Of a stretch of DNA of 64,000 nt, positions 9,115 to 19,835 are shown piece by piece. The stretch's first letter is position 1. Each line of letters starts with the position of its first letter. A model generated the notes under the pieces. It saw nothing but the letters and a program-made list of their open reading frames with translations, had not been told where the DNA came from and ran no database searches. The position numbers and the translations under genes were made by a program. Source of the DNA: Actinomycetota bacterium (GTDB lineage Bacteria; Actinomycetota; Thermoleophilia; Gaiellales; F1-60-MAGs149); contig VGBM01000002.1 of NCBI GenBank assembly GCA_016870485.1, positions 124,001-188,000 of the forward strand. The letters are read 5' to 3'.

Positions 9115-9915
9115 TCAGGCCCAGGCGTCGGGCGGCCGCGGGACCGCGGTCTCCCAGTCGAGCTCGTGCGTGGCCACCAGCCGCGCACCCGTCGCCGCCT
9201 CGACGGCCTCGATCCGGTCCCACGAGGCGAGCATCGCGTCCGCGTCCCCGAGGACGCCCGGCAGCCGCCGGCCGCGCATCGGCGCGATCAGGTAGGCGGC
9301 GTCGCAGAGCAGGAAGGTCGGCCGGCTCGGCGTCGCCACCCACACCGACTGGTGCCCGGCCGTGTGGCCGGGCGTCGGGTGCAGCACCAGGGCGCCGTCG
9401 CCGAAGAGGTCGTGCTCGCCCGCCACGGGGCGCCAGTCGACGCCGTCCGCGAAGTCGTCGACCAGGTAGATCTCGGCCTGCTCGTGCGTGCGGTCGAAGG
9501 CGAAGTCGAGCTCGGCCTCCTGCACGTAGACGGGGGCGTGGCCGAGGTGCTCGAGCCCGCCGGCGTGGTCGAAGTGCAGGTGCGACTGCACGACGACGTC
9601 GATGTCGGAGGGCTCGAGGCCGACCCTGGCGAGGCAGCCCGGCACGGTGTGCTCCGGCTCGAGCAGCGCCTCGAACACGTCCGCCATGTCGCCGAGGCGC
9701 GAGCGCGGGTCGGTGCGCAGGGTCGGGTGCGCGCCGGTGTCGAGCAGCACGGTGCCCCGGGGGTGCTCGACGACGTACATGTAGTACGGGTTGTAGAGCG
9801 CCTCGCCGGCCTGCGGATGGGCCGGGTCGAAGCTGGCGACGTCCTGGAGGTCGCCGCCGCAGTGAAGCGCGTGGACCCGCATGCCGGGGCCGTATCCGAG
9901 CCGGCGTGCCGGCAT
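9115..9915 (-). CDS. Metallo-beta-lactamase-fold hydrolase, N-acyl homoserine lactonase-like
   Basis: This 266-residue protein has the SHLHFDHAGG metal motif, HPTPGHTAGHQSVW with a further metal His, and a downstream LLCDAAYL Asp. Segment order and length resemble the AttM/AiiB lactonase group. It may open lactone rings of acyl-homoserine lactones or of sugar or aromatic lactones. The start ATG at 9915 lies 8 bases after the stop of the Gfo/Idh/MocA gene, so they form one operon; that pairing favours a sugar- or polyol-derived lactone over quorum quenching. It is unrelated in detail to the MBL protein encoded opposite. Confidence 0.75.
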   Translation of the reverse strand: MPARRLGYGPGMRVHALHCGGDLQDVASFDPAHPQAGEALYNPYYMYVVEHPRGTVLLDTGAHPTLRTDPRSRLGDMADVFEALLEPEHTVPGCLARVGLEPSDIDVVVQSHLHFDHAGGLEHLGHAPVYVQEAELDFAFDRTHEQAEIYLVDDFADGVDWRPVAGEHDLFGDGALVLHPTPGHTAGHQSVWVATPSRPTFLLCDAAYLIAPMRGRRLPGVLGDADAMLASWDRIEAVEAATGARLVATHELDWETAVPRPPDAWA

Positions 9916-9923
9916 GGGCCGCC

Positions 9924-11057
9924 CTAGAGGTCGACGGGGCGCTGCTCCGCGACGGAGCGCTTGATCGCCTGCTCGAGGCGGATCGCGGCCAGGCCGTCGT
10001 CGACCGTGACCTCCGGCGTGCGCCGGTCGCGCACGCACTCGACGAAGTGGCGCACCTCGCCCGCGAAGCCGTGCAGGTGGCGCGGGTCGAGCGCGTCGAG
10101 GGGCAGCTGGTCGAGGGGCTCCCAGACCTCGGGCGTGTCCGACCCGTCGAGCCACGCCGTGACGGTGCGCCAGCCGTCGACGAAGACGACGCTGCGGTGG
10201 CCGGTCAGGACGACGCGCTCGTTGAGCCGCTCGAGGCAGTTGAGCTGGAGGGTGCCGATCGCCCCGCCGGCGAAGCCAAGGAGGCACGCCCAGGCCTCCT
10301 CCTGCGGGGGCTCGCGCCCCTCGGCGAGGGCCCAGCCGTCGCGCCACGCCGACCCCGTCACGGGCACGTCGAGGGTGCCGGGCGTCCACTCGCGCACGTC
10401 GCCCGGCATCCGCGAGGCGCGCGCCGCCATCACCCACGCGACATCGCCCGCGAAGAAGCGCGCGAGGTCGAGGTGGTGGCACGTGAAGCCGTTGAGGAAG
10501 TCGTAGACGGAGCGCGGCGGGTAGACCCCGAAGGTGAAGCGCGCCTCGTAGGCGGTCAGCGGCCCGAACTCCGGGCGCTGCGCGATCGCCAGCGCGCGCC
10601 GGTACGGCTCGGAGAAGCGCTTCATGAAGCCGACCATCGCGAAGCGCCCGGCCCGTGCGGCCGCCTCCTGCAGGGCGACGCAGTCCTCGACGGTCTCCGC
10701 GGGCGGCTTCTCGACGAGGACGTCGAGGCCGGCCTCGAGGCAGTCGATCGCGACCTGCGGCTGCAGCCGCGGGTGCAGGGCGACGATCACCCCGTCGAGC
10801 CGCTCCCGCGCGAGCATCTCGCGGTGATCCGTGTAGAGGGCCGGGATGCCGAAGTCGCGGGCGCAGGCCCGGGCCCGCTCGCCGTCGACGTCGCAGCAGG
10901 CGGCGAGCTCGCCGATCGCGCCGCCCTCGGCGAGGTCCCCGATCGCGGCGCCGATCAGCTCGGGCGGGTTGTGGACCGCCAGCCGGAAGCACGGGTAGAG
11001 GTTCTGGACGGCGTGGCTGCCGCAGCCGATCACCCCGATCCGCATCACCTCCGCCAT
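9924..11057 (-). CDS. Gfo/Idh/MocA family NAD(P)-dependent oxidoreductase
   Basis: This 377-residue protein starts with the dinucleotide motif IGVIGCGSHA, followed by VEKPPAETVEDC (the conserved EKP of the family) and a C-terminal substrate-binding sheet domain containing HHLDLARFF. Family members oxidise sugars, inositols or other cyclic polyols. A TAGGAT box seven bases before the ATG gives it its own leaderless promoter, downstream of the ThDP enzyme gene. It is co-transcribed with the lactonase-like hydrolase, consistent with oxidation of a polyol to a lactone followed by ring opening. Confidence 0.85.
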   Translation of the reverse strand: MAEVMRIGVIGCGSHAVQNLYPCFRLAVHNPPELIGAAIGDLAEGGAIGELAACCDVDGERARACARDFGIPALYTDHREMLARERLDGVIVALHPRLQPQVAIDCLEAGLDVLVEKPPAETVEDCVALQEAAARAGRFAMVGFMKRFSEPYRRALAIAQRPEFGPLTAYEARFTFGVYPPRSVYDFLNGFTCHHLDLARFFAGDVAWVMAARASRMPGDVREWTPGTLDVPVTGSAWRDGWALAEGREPPQEEAWACLLGFAGGAIGTLQLNCLERLNERVVLTGHRSVVFVDGWRTVTAWLDGSDTPEVWEPLDQLPLDALDPRHLHGFAGEVRHFVECVRDRRTPEVTVDDGLAAIRLEQAIKRSVAEQRPVDL

Positions 11058-11064
11058 GGCCGGG

Positions 11065-11070
11065 ATCCTA
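11065..11070 (-). promoter_or_regulatory. Leaderless -10 element (TAGGAT)
   Basis: TAGGAT on the minus strand, seven bases before the ATG at 11057 of the Gfo/Idh/MocA gene. Confidence 0.55.
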
Positions 11071-11081
11071 GGGGACCGCGC

Positions 11082-12725
11082 TCAGCCGAGGAGGGCGCCG
11101 GGCGTGATCGCCCGCGGGTCCGTCACGAGGTGGATCAGCGCCGGCCGCTCGGCGGCGAGGGCGCGTGCGAGGGCCGCGGGGAACTCCGCGTCCGCGAGCA
11201 CGCGCTCGGCGTGGCAGCCGTACGCGGCGGCGAGCGCCGCGAAGTCGGGGTTGGCGAGGGCGGTGCCCTCCACGTGCCCGGGGTAACTCCGCTCCTGGTG
11301 CATCCGGATCGTGCCGAGCATCCCGTTGTCGGCGACGATCACGACGAGCCCGAGGCCCTCCTGCACCGCGGTCGCGAGCTCGTGCCCCGCCATCTGGAAG
11401 CAGCCGTCGCCTGCGAAGGCGACCACGGTGCGCCGCGGGTCGTGCAGCGCGGCGGCGATCGCCGCCGGGATGCCGTAGCCCATCGCGCCGCTGGTCGGGG
11501 CGAGCTGCGTCCCGAAGCGGCGGTGGCGGTGGTAGCGGTGCACCCAGACCGTGTAGTTGCCGGCGCCGTTGGCGACCACCGCGTCGGCGGGCAGCGCGTC
11601 CCGCAGGTGCCCGACGACCGCTCCGAGGTCGACGCCGGCGAGGTTGCGCGGCGCGGGCTCCGACCAGGCCGCGTAGTCGGCGCGCAGCGCGTCCGCCCAC
11701 GCCCGCCGGGCCGCCCCGTCGGGGGCGCCGCGCGCCGCGAGGCCCGCCACGACGAGGGGCGCGGCCGCGCAGACGTCGAGGTCGGCCGACCAGACGCGGC
11801 CGAGCTCCGCCGGGTCGGCGTGCACGTGGACGAGCCGCTGGCCCGGGGCGCCGTCGGCCGGCAGCCGCGTGTAGCCGCCGCTCGGGATGTCGCCGAAGCG
11901 CCCGCCGAGCACGACCAGCACGTCGGCCTCGGCGACGCGGCGCTCGAGGGCCGGGTTGCAGCCGAGGCCGAGGTCGCCAACGTAGGCGGGCGCGGCGTTG
12001 TCGATGCGGTCCTGGCGCCGGAACTGCGCCGCCACCGGCACCGCGGCCGCCTCGGCCCAGGCGGCCAGGGCGTCGGCGGTCGCCTGGTCCCAGCGCGGGC
12101 CGCCGACCACGATCAGGGGCCGCTCCGCCTCCGCCAGCCACGCGTGCAGCCGGTCGAGGTCGTCCGGCGCGGGCGCCCGCAGCGCGGGCTCGACGCGCGG
12201 CCCGTCGGGGGCGTCGGTCGCGTCGCGCTGCATGTCCTCGGGCAGGGCCAGCACGACGGGCCCGGGGCGGTCGCCGAGCGCGACCTCGAAGGCCCGCGTC
12301 ATGGCGGCGGGGATCTCGTCGGCGCTCGCGACCTGGTGCGCCCACTTCGCGAGCGGCGCGAACATCGCCTCGAAGTCGACCTCCTGGAAGGCCTCACGGC
12401 CAAGGTGCGGGCGGGCGACCTGCCCGAGCAGGAGCAGCATCGGCGTCGAGTCCTGGCCGGCGGTGTGCACCCCGACCGAGGCGTGCGTCGCGCCCGGGCC
12501 GCGCGTGGCCAGGCAGACGCCCGGCCGGCCGGTCAGCTTCCCCCACGCCTCCGCCATGTGCGACGCAGTGGCCTCGTGGCGGGCCGTGACGAAGCGGACC
12601 CGGTCGCGGCGCGCCCAGAGCCCGTCGAGGACCGTCAGGAACGACTCGCCCGGCACCCCGAAAACGGTGTCGACGCCCTGGGCGACCAGCTGGTCGGCGA
12701 CGACGTGCCCGCCGAGGCGGCTCAC
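11082..12725 (-). CDS. Thiamine diphosphate-dependent enzyme, acetolactate synthase/decarboxylase type
   Basis: This 547-residue protein has three regions. The N-terminal Pyr domain carries the catalytic Glu in ARHEATASHMAEAWG. A central nucleotide-like domain follows. The C-terminal PP domain carries the cofactor motif GDGCFQMAGHEL with a downstream Asn (VADNGMLG). Length and motifs fit the large catalytic subunit group that includes acetolactate synthase, benzoylformate decarboxylase and sulfoacetaldehyde acetyltransferase. No small regulatory subunit or ilvC is nearby. The gene is 21 bases downstream of an aldehyde dehydrogenase, so a 2-oxoacid decarboxylase feeding an aldehyde to that enzyme is a reasonable inference. 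It starts with GTG. Confidence 0.8.
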   Translation of the reverse strand: MSRLGGHVVADQLVAQGVDTVFGVPGESFLTVLDGLWARRDRVRFVTARHEATASHMAEAWGKLTGRPGVCLATRGPGATHASVGVHTAGQDSTPMLLLLGQVARPHLGREAFQEVDFEAMFAPLAKWAHQVASADEIPAAMTRAFEVALGDRPGPVVLALPEDMQRDATDAPDGPRVEPALRAPAPDDLDRLHAWLAEAERPLIVVGGPRWDQATADALAAWAEAAAVPVAAQFRRQDRIDNAAPAYVGDLGLGCNPALERRVAEADVLVVLGGRFGDIPSGGYTRLPADGAPGQRLVHVHADPAELGRVWSADLDVCAAAPLVVAGLAARGAPDGAARRAWADALRADYAAWSEPAPRNLAGVDLGAVVGHLRDALPADAVVANGAGNYTVWVHRYHRHRRFGTQLAPTSGAMGYGIPAAIAAALHDPRRTVVAFAGDGCFQMAGHELATAVQEGLGLVVIVADNGMLGTIRMHQERSYPGHVEGTALANPDFAALAAAYGCHAERVLADAEFPAALARALAAERPALIHLVTDPRAITPGALLG

Positions 12726-12746
12726 CCGCGTGCCGCCGCCACCGGC

Positions 12747-14228
12747 CTACCCCGCGTCCCGGATGCCGGCCCAGGCGAGGTACTTGAGCTCCAGGAAGTC
12801 CTCGATGCCGTGGTGCGAGCCCTCGCGGCCGATCCCGGACTCCTTGACGCCGCCGAACGGCGCCTCGGCCGCGCTGATGAAGCCCGTGTTGATCGAGATC
12901 ATCCCGTAGTCGAGCGCCTCGCCCACGCGCCAGATGCGGGCGTGGTCGCGGGTGAAGAGGTAGGCGGCGAGCCCGAACGGCGTGTCGTTGGCGGTGCGCA
13001 CGGCGTCCGCCTCGGAGGTGAAGCGGTGCACGGCGGTGACCGGCCCGAAGGTCTCCTCGTTCGACATCTGCCAGCTCATGTCCGCACCGGTGATGACGGT
13101 GGGCAGGAAGAAGGTGCGGCCATGCTCCTCGTGCACGCCGCCGCCGACGAGCACCTCGCCGCCGCGGGCGCGGGCGTCCTCGACGTGGCGCACCACCTTC
13201 GCGAGGGCGGGCTCGTCGATCAGGGGTCCGATCGTCGCCGACGGGTCGAAGCCCGGCGCCACGTTGACCGTCCGCGACAGCTCGACCATCCGCTCGACGA
13301 AGGCGTCGTGGATGCCGGCCTGCACGAGCACGCGGTTCGCGCTGATGCAGGTCTGACCCGCGTTGCGGTACTTGGCGACGTTGATCGCCGCGATCGCGTC
13401 GTCGAGGTCGGCGTCGTCGAAGACGAGGAACGGCGCGTTGCCGCCGAGCTCGAGCGAGACCCTCTTGACCGTCCGCGAGCACTGCTCCATCAGGAGCTTG
13501 CCGACCTCGGTCGAGCCGGTGAACGAGAGCTTGCGCACGATCGGGTTCGCGGTCATCTCGCCGCCGATCAGGGGCGCGTCCTCAGCGTCGCCCGTGACGA
13601 TCGAGAAGACGCCGGCGGGGATGCCGACGCGCTCGGCGAGCACGGCGACGGCGAGCGCGCTGAGCGGGGTCTGCTCGGCCGGCTTCAGCACCATCGGGCA
13701 GCCCACGGCCAGGGCCGGGGCGGCCTTGCGGGTCGGCATCGCCGACGGGAAGTTCCACGGCGTGATGCCGACGGTGACCCCGATCGGCTGGCGCAGCACG
13801 ACGATCCGGCGCTCCGGCATCGGCGCGGGGATCGTCTCGCCGTAGACGCGCCTGGCCTCCTCACCGAACCACTCGAAGAACGAGGCGGCGTACGCGACCT
13901 CGGCCTTCGCCTCCCCGACCGGCTTGCCCTGCTCGGCGGTCATGATCACCGCGAGGTCGTCGGCGTTGGCGAGCATCGCGTCGGCCAGGTCGCGCAACAG
14001 GCGCGCCCGCTCCTTGGCGAGCAGCCCGGCCCAGGCCTCGCGGGCGCGCTCGGCGCCCTCGATCGCGCGGCGCGTCTCAGCGGCGCCCAGACGCGGCACG
14101 TGGGCGATCGCCGCGCCCGTCGCGGGGTCGAGGACGGGGAACGTCGCGCCCGCGTCGGCGTCGATCCACTGCCCGTCGACGTAGGCCTGCTGGCGCAGGA
14201 GACCGGGATCGTTCAGCGGCAGCGTCAT
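12747..14228 (-). CDS. NAD(P)-dependent aldehyde dehydrogenase, succinate-semialdehyde dehydrogenase type
   Basis: This 493-residue protein matches GabD-like enzymes: ITPWNFPSAMPTRK (cofactor binding), SFTGSTEVGK, the catalytic Glu in LELGGNAPF and catalytic Cys in NAGQTCISANR, and a C-terminal FGGVKESGIGREGS. It would oxidise succinic semialdehyde or another short aldehyde. The ATG at 14228 is set by the preceding TAGCAT box seven bases upstream; the longer frame into 14717 is a shadow. It leads an operon with the ThDP enzyme gene, which may supply its substrate. Confidence 0.88.
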   Translation of the reverse strand: MTLPLNDPGLLRQQAYVDGQWIDADAGATFPVLDPATGAAIAHVPRLGAAETRRAIEGAERAREAWAGLLAKERARLLRDLADAMLANADDLAVIMTAEQGKPVGEAKAEVAYAASFFEWFGEEARRVYGETIPAPMPERRIVVLRQPIGVTVGITPWNFPSAMPTRKAAPALAVGCPMVLKPAEQTPLSALAVAVLAERVGIPAGVFSIVTGDAEDAPLIGGEMTANPIVRKLSFTGSTEVGKLLMEQCSRTVKRVSLELGGNAPFLVFDDADLDDAIAAINVAKYRNAGQTCISANRVLVQAGIHDAFVERMVELSRTVNVAPGFDPSATIGPLIDEPALAKVVRHVEDARARGGEVLVGGGVHEEHGRTFFLPTVITGADMSWQMSNEETFGPVTAVHRFTSEADAVRTANDTPFGLAAYLFTRDHARIWRVGEALDYGMISINTGFISAAEAPFGGVKESGIGREGSHHGIEDFLELKYLAWAGIRDAG

Positions 14229-14235
14229 GCGGGCG

Positions 14236-14241
14236 ATGCTA
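14236..14241 (-). promoter_or_regulatory. Leaderless -10 element (TAGCAT)
   Basis: TAGCAT on the minus strand, seven bases before the ATG at 14228 of the aldehyde dehydrogenase gene. Confidence 0.5.
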
Positions 14242-14288
14242 GTCGAACGCTCCGCCCGGCCGCCCGCCGTGCAGCGGCCCCGCGGCGG

Positions 14289-14723
14289 GTGTACAGCTCG
14301 TCCACGCCCACCGTCCTCGGCCACTCCACGGACCCCGCCAGCGACCGGGCGGTCGCCGACCGTGCCACCGCCCTCGCGCGGGAGTGCGGCACCGGCCGCG
14401 TCCGCATGGTCGCGCCCGGCGGCATCCCCGCCGCGATCGGCGACGGGCTCGGCCCCGAGCTCCTGCCCGGCGAGAGCGGCCACGACGCGGAGGGGCGGGC
14501 GGCGGCGATGAGCGCCACGGCGCAGGCGGCGGGCCTCGCGGCCGTCGCCCAGGCCGTGACCGGCCCCGACGGTGCGACCCTGACCGCCATCTGCGAGCGC
14601 TACGACCCCGACGCGGCCGTGATCGGCCTCGCTTATCACCGCCTGCTCGGGGACCTCTGGGACTTCGAGGCCGTGCGCGCGGGCAAACCCGCCTGCGCCG
14701 ATCTGGAGGTGCTGCACGCGTAG
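14289..14723 (+). CDS. Universal stress protein-like protein, divergent
   Basis: The real part of a very long open frame is its last 145 codons, outside the antisense shadow of the aldehyde dehydrogenase. The 144-residue product has a USP-like layout: an N-terminal strand and helix (VLGHSTDPASDRAVADRATALARE), a second strand (RVRMVAPGG) and a late GPDGATLTAICERYDPDAAVIGL segment resembling the usual region where USPs bind or lose ATP. The glycine-rich ATP motif is not clear. GTG 14289 is the first plausible start. Function unknown beyond a possible stress role. Confidence 0.5.
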   Translation: MYSSSTPTVLGHSTDPASDRAVADRATALARECGTGRVRMVAPGGIPAAIGDGLGPELLPGESGHDAEGRAAAMSATAQAAGLAAVAQAVTGPDGATLTAICERYDPDAAVIGLAYHRLLGDLWDFEAVRAGKPACADLEVLHA

Positions 14724-14852
14724 CCGGCTCGTCCGGCGATCGGCCGCGGGCGCGGACCCTGCGGAAACGACCTATGGCTTGACTATGTTTCTCGCCGACC
14801 CCCGGTCGCGCGCATCCGGCGCGTGGGACACGACCCAGGAGCAGCTCTGACG

Positions 14853-16493
<1,641 letters not shown>

Positions 16494-16496
16494 CGC

Positions 16497-17639
16497 CTAC
16501 CCGATCAGCTCGTAGCCGCGCGTCGTGACGCGGTACACGTTGATCGTCGCGCCCTCGAGCTCGTGCGCGGGGGTGAAGGCGACGGGCGTCCCGAGGATCG
16601 TCTCCTCGATGCGCACGTCGGGCATCGCCGTGAGCACGCCGCGGCGCGTGACCGTGCCGTCCTCGGCGCAGGCCGCGTAGGCGGCGGTCAGCACGACCTC
16701 CATCGCCACGTAGGCGGGGCCGCCGTAGGCCTCGAACGACCCGAAGATCGACTCGTAGAGGCGGATGATGTCGCGGCCGCGCGGCAGCCGCGAGGCGTCG
16801 GGGGCGTAGGTCGAGACGTACGCGCCCGGCACGTCGAAGGCGCTCACGAACAGGCTGTCGCCGGCCACGATCGCGGGGTACTTCCCGGCGGCCGCGAGCG
16901 CGCCGACGACGCGCTTGGCGTCGAGGGGGTCCAGCAGCGGCAGGGCGAGGACGTTGACGGACTCGTCGATGCGCGTCACCACCCCCGAGTACTCGTCCTG
17001 GTTGAGGGCGGTGACGACGACCTCGTACGGGACGCCGCGCTCCGCGAGCACGTCGGTGATCCCCAGGGCCAGCCCCTCCGAGTACGGCTCGCCCTGGTTC
17101 GTCACGACCAGCACCTTCGTGGGCTGCAGCTCGTCGGCGATGAAGCCCCCGAGGCGCGGGCCCTGCAGGGCGTCGGACGCCACCACGCGGTAGAAGTTGC
17201 GCAGGCCGCCGTCGGTCAGGGTGGCGTTCGTCGCCGACGGCGACACGTAGACGAGCCCGGCCCCGTCGAAGCGGGGTCCGACCTCGCGCGTCACCCCCGA
17301 CGTCTTCGGGCCGACCACGCCGATGATGTCCTGGTCGGCGACGATCCGCTCGGCCGCCTCCGCGCCGTCCTCGATGTCGAAGTCGACGTTGAACGGCGCG
17401 AGGGTGAACGAGGTGCCGTGCTCGTCGTTGAACGTGTCGAGCGCGACGCGCGACCAGTTCATCTGCACGGAGTCGGTCGCCCCGAAGCCGCCGTACGGGG
17501 CCATCACGGCGACGCTGCCGTCGCAGACGTACGGGTCCGCGACGACCGGCCCCACCGCCTCGGACGCCTCGTCGCCTGCGCCGCAGCCGGCGAGGGTCGC
17601 CGCCCCCGCGAGCAGGGCCACGGCGAGGAGCCGCCTCAC
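16497..17639 (-). CDS. ABC transporter substrate-binding lipoprotein, branched-chain amino acid (LIVAT) type
   Basis: The 380-residue product starts with a lipoprotein signal (RRLLAVALLAGAATLAGCG; lipobox LAGC) and continues as a periplasmic-binding-protein type I fold of the Leu/Ile/Val group (DIIGVVGPKTSGVTREVG, LVYVSPSATNATLTDGG). It would capture amino acids, amides or related solutes outside the membrane. The GTG start at 17639 overlaps the stop of the upstream membrane-protein gene as GTGA, so the two are coupled. No permease or ATPase genes of this transporter type are adjacent, so it may be an orphan receptor or serve components elsewhere. Confidence 0.8.
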   Translation of the reverse strand: MRRLLAVALLAGAATLAGCGAGDEASEAVGPVVADPYVCDGSVAVMAPYGGFGATDSVQMNWSRVALDTFNDEHGTSFTLAPFNVDFDIEDGAEAAERIVADQDIIGVVGPKTSGVTREVGPRFDGAGLVYVSPSATNATLTDGGLRNFYRVVASDALQGPRLGGFIADELQPTKVLVVTNQGEPYSEGLALGITDVLAERGVPYEVVVTALNQDEYSGVVTRIDESVNVLALPLLDPLDAKRVVGALAAAGKYPAIVAGDSLFVSAFDVPGAYVSTYAPDASRLPRGRDIIRLYESIFGSFEAYGGPAYVAMEVVLTAAYAACAEDGTVTRRGVLTAMPDVRIEETILGTPVAFTPAHELEGATINVYRVTTRGYELIG

Positions 17640-18289
17640 CAGAACACCGCCGTGGCGACGACGCAGCCGAGCAGGGTGACCACGCTGACGGAGAGGAAGC
17701 TGGCCCGGGCACGCGTCGACTCGAACAGGCCGGTCAGGCCGCCCGCCAGGAAGGCGATCGTGAGCAGCGCCGCGACGAACTCGAGGTTGTGGGCCTGCTC
17801 GAGCTCGTGCTCGGCCTTGACCAGCAGGTCGTTGGCCGCCGCGAGCGAGGCCTCCGCCTGGATCACGGTGCCCGGCGCCGCCCACTCCGGGTTCGCCGAC
17901 ACGAACGGCGACGCCGGCCGGTCGGACTCGGGCTGCGTGGCCCACCAGTCGATCGCGGCGCGCGTCGTCGCGGTCATCATCCCGAGGATCGATTCCGCGC
18001 GCTCGTCCTCGCCCTGGTCGAGCGCCACGCGGTAGTCGATGAAGAGGTCGCGCTCGCCGGTGCGGTTGCGCTCCGCCTCCTGCCCGAGGGCGTTCGCGTC
18101 GTTCACGGCCTGGGTCGAGCGCGTCAGGTTCTCGAGGGCATGGCCCTCCATCACGGTGCTCTTCCAGGCCGTCACGCCGGCGAGGATCGCCGCCACCCCG
18201 AGCACCACCGCCGTCGAAATCGAGAGCCAGCGCGGGCCGTGCAGGGCGGGCTCGTGCCCGCCGCCATGGCCGCCGTGCGCGCCCGTCAC
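17636..18289 (-). CDS. Integral membrane protein of unknown function, His-rich N terminus
   Basis: This 217-residue protein opens with a His/Gly-rich tail (GAHGGHGGGHEPALHG), then a membrane segment (WLSISTAVVLGVAAILAGVTA), a long polar helical region of about 110 residues (coiled-coil-like, ending EASLAAANDLLVKAEHELEQ) and two C-terminal membrane segments. The order resembles DUF4337-type proteins, but I am unsure. It starts with GTG after a GGGAGG site, with a TATCCT box further upstream. It is translationally coupled to the solute-binding lipoprotein and may assemble with it at the membrane. Confidence 0.65.
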   Translation of the reverse strand: MTGAHGGHGGGHEPALHGPRWLSISTAVVLGVAAILAGVTAWKSTVMEGHALENLTRSTQAVNDANALGQEAERNRTGERDLFIDYRVALDQGEDERAESILGMMTATTRAAIDWWATQPESDRPASPFVSANPEWAAPGTVIQAEASLAAANDLLVKAEHELEQAHNLEFVAALLTIAFLAGGLTGLFESTRARASFLSVSVVTLLGCVVATAVFW

Positions 18290-18346
18290 CGCCTGCCTCC
18301 CCTGGTCCTCACGGACGGCAGGATACCCGGCCCCGGGCGGCGCCCG

Positions 18347-19783
18347 TCAGTCGCCGAGCTCGGCGCGCCGGCGGATGACGTACGCGTCGAGCTCCGCGCG
18401 GACCGCATCGTCGAGCGGCGGCGGCTCGTACTCGTCCAGGATCCGCTGGTAGATCGCCGTCGCGCGCGTGGCCGCATCCTGCGATCCGTTCGCCGTCCAA
18501 CGCTGGAAGTTCTCCGTCGTCGCGAGCTCCGGGCGGTGGAAGCAGTCGCGGAAGCGCTCCATCGTGTGCGCCGCGCCGAGGAAGTGGCCGCCGTGGCGGA
18601 CCTCGTCGTGCGCGCCGAACGCCAGTGACGCCTCATCGATGTCGACGGGCGTGAACTCCGCGATCAGGATCCGCAGCATGTCGAGGTCGACGACCAGCTT
18701 CTCGAACGACGCGACGAGCCCGCCCTCGAGCCAGCCGCCGCAGTGCATGTGGATGTTGGCGCCGGCGAGGAAGGCCGCCTGCATCGTGTTGAGCCCCTCG
18801 TACGCGGCCTGGGCGTCCGGCAGCGGGCTCGTGGTGAGCGCGCCGCCGCCGGCGCGCCACGGCAGGCCGTAGCGGCGCGCCAGCTGGCCGGAGGCGAGCA
18901 GGCCGAAGTGCGACTCGGGGCCGCCGAAGGCGGGCGAGCCGTTCTTCATGTCGGTGGTCGAGAGGAACGAGCCGAGGACGCACGGGGCGCCGGGGTTGAC
19001 GGCCTGGATCAGCGCGATCCCCGTCAGCCCCTCCGCGAACTGCTGGACCAGCGCGGCGGGGGTGCTGACCGGCGCCATCGCCCCCATCAGGAGGAACGGC
19101 ACGACGAGCACGGGCTGGCCGGCGTGCGCGAAGGCGAGCAGCGAGTCGAGCATGCGCTCGTCGTAGACCAAGGGCGAGTTGGCGTTGATATTCGTGTAGG
19201 TGACGACCTCGGAGTCGATGCGGTCGCCGAACACGATCCGCGCCATCGCGAGGCCGTCCTGCGCCGAGGCGAGGCTGATCCCGTGCGCGCCGAACGGCTT
19301 GTCGGTCAGCGTGATGATCGCCAGCAGCACGTCGAGGTGGCGGGAGTCGAGCGGCCGGTCGTTCGGCTCGCACGGCCAGCTGCCGGCGAGGTCGTACTCG
19401 TCGACCGCCTGCGCGAGCCGGAAGAAGTCGCAGGTGTCGCGCAGCTCGGCCTCGCGGCGCTCGTCGCCGCGGCGCGCGAAGGGCGCGCCCTGCAGGGGCA
19501 TGAACACCGACTGCGGGCCGCCGATGACCATGCTGCGCTCGGGGTTGCGGGCGTGGAACGTGAACTGCGACGGCGCCTTGCCGACCATCTCGAGCACCCA
19601 CTCGGGGTCGAAGCGGACGATGTCGCCGTCGACGTCCTGGCCGTGCTCGGCGAGCACGCGCAGGGCCTCGGGGTGGTCGAAGCGGATGCCGATCTCGGAG
19701 ACGAGCCGCTGCCAGCCACGCTCGAGCGTCGCGAGCCCGTCGGGCGTGACGGGCTCGAGGTAGGGGTAGCGGTGCTCCATCAT
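18347..19783 (-). CDS. MttB-family (non-pyrrolysine) methylamine methyltransferase, second copy
   Basis: This 478-residue protein aligns end to end with the MttB-family protein at 6824-8257: FHARNPERSMVIGG, NINANSPLVYDERM, TTDMKNGSPAFGGPE and a C-terminal HFLGAAHTMERFRDCFHRPEL. It has no internal amber codon. It is clearly diverged from its paralogue, so a different methylated amine is likely. The acetoacetate decarboxylase-like gene lies 52 bases upstream on the same strand and may be co-transcribed. The start could be either of two adjacent ATG codons. As with the first copy, no corrinoid protein is seen nearby. Confidence 0.85.
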   Translation of the reverse strand: MMEHRYPYLEPVTPDGLATLERGWQRLVSEIGIRFDHPEALRVLAEHGQDVDGDIVRFDPEWVLEMVGKAPSQFTFHARNPERSMVIGGPQSVFMPLQGAPFARRGDERREAELRDTCDFFRLAQAVDEYDLAGSWPCEPNDRPLDSRHLDVLLAIITLTDKPFGAHGISLASAQDGLAMARIVFGDRIDSEVVTYTNINANSPLVYDERMLDSLLAFAHAGQPVLVVPFLLMGAMAPVSTPAALVQQFAEGLTGIALIQAVNPGAPCVLGSFLSTTDMKNGSPAFGGPESHFGLLASGQLARRYGLPWRAGGGALTTSPLPDAQAAYEGLNTMQAAFLAGANIHMHCGGWLEGGLVASFEKLVVDLDMLRILIAEFTPVDIDEASLAFGAHDEVRHGGHFLGAAHTMERFRDCFHRPELATTENFQRWTANGSQDAATRATAIYQRILDEYEPPPLDDAVRAELDAYVIRRRAELGD

Positions 19784-19835
19784 CGGCGTCGCCCCCGGCG
19801 GCCGTCGGGCGCGGGTCGCGCGCCGGGCTGCGGCG

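Noticed and set aside
9115..9915. Calling the lactonase-like protein a quorum-quenching enzyme
   Set aside because: The fold fits, but the operon partner is a polyol-type dehydrogenase and no signalling genes are nearby, so a metabolic lactone is as likely.
7383..14723. An unbroken 2446-codon plus-strand frame
   Set aside because: It runs antisense to well-supported genes (MttB, Gfo/Idh/MocA, ThDP enzyme, aldehyde dehydrogenase) and has no motifs except in its last 145 codons, kept as a USP-like gene. Long antisense frames are expected at this GC content.
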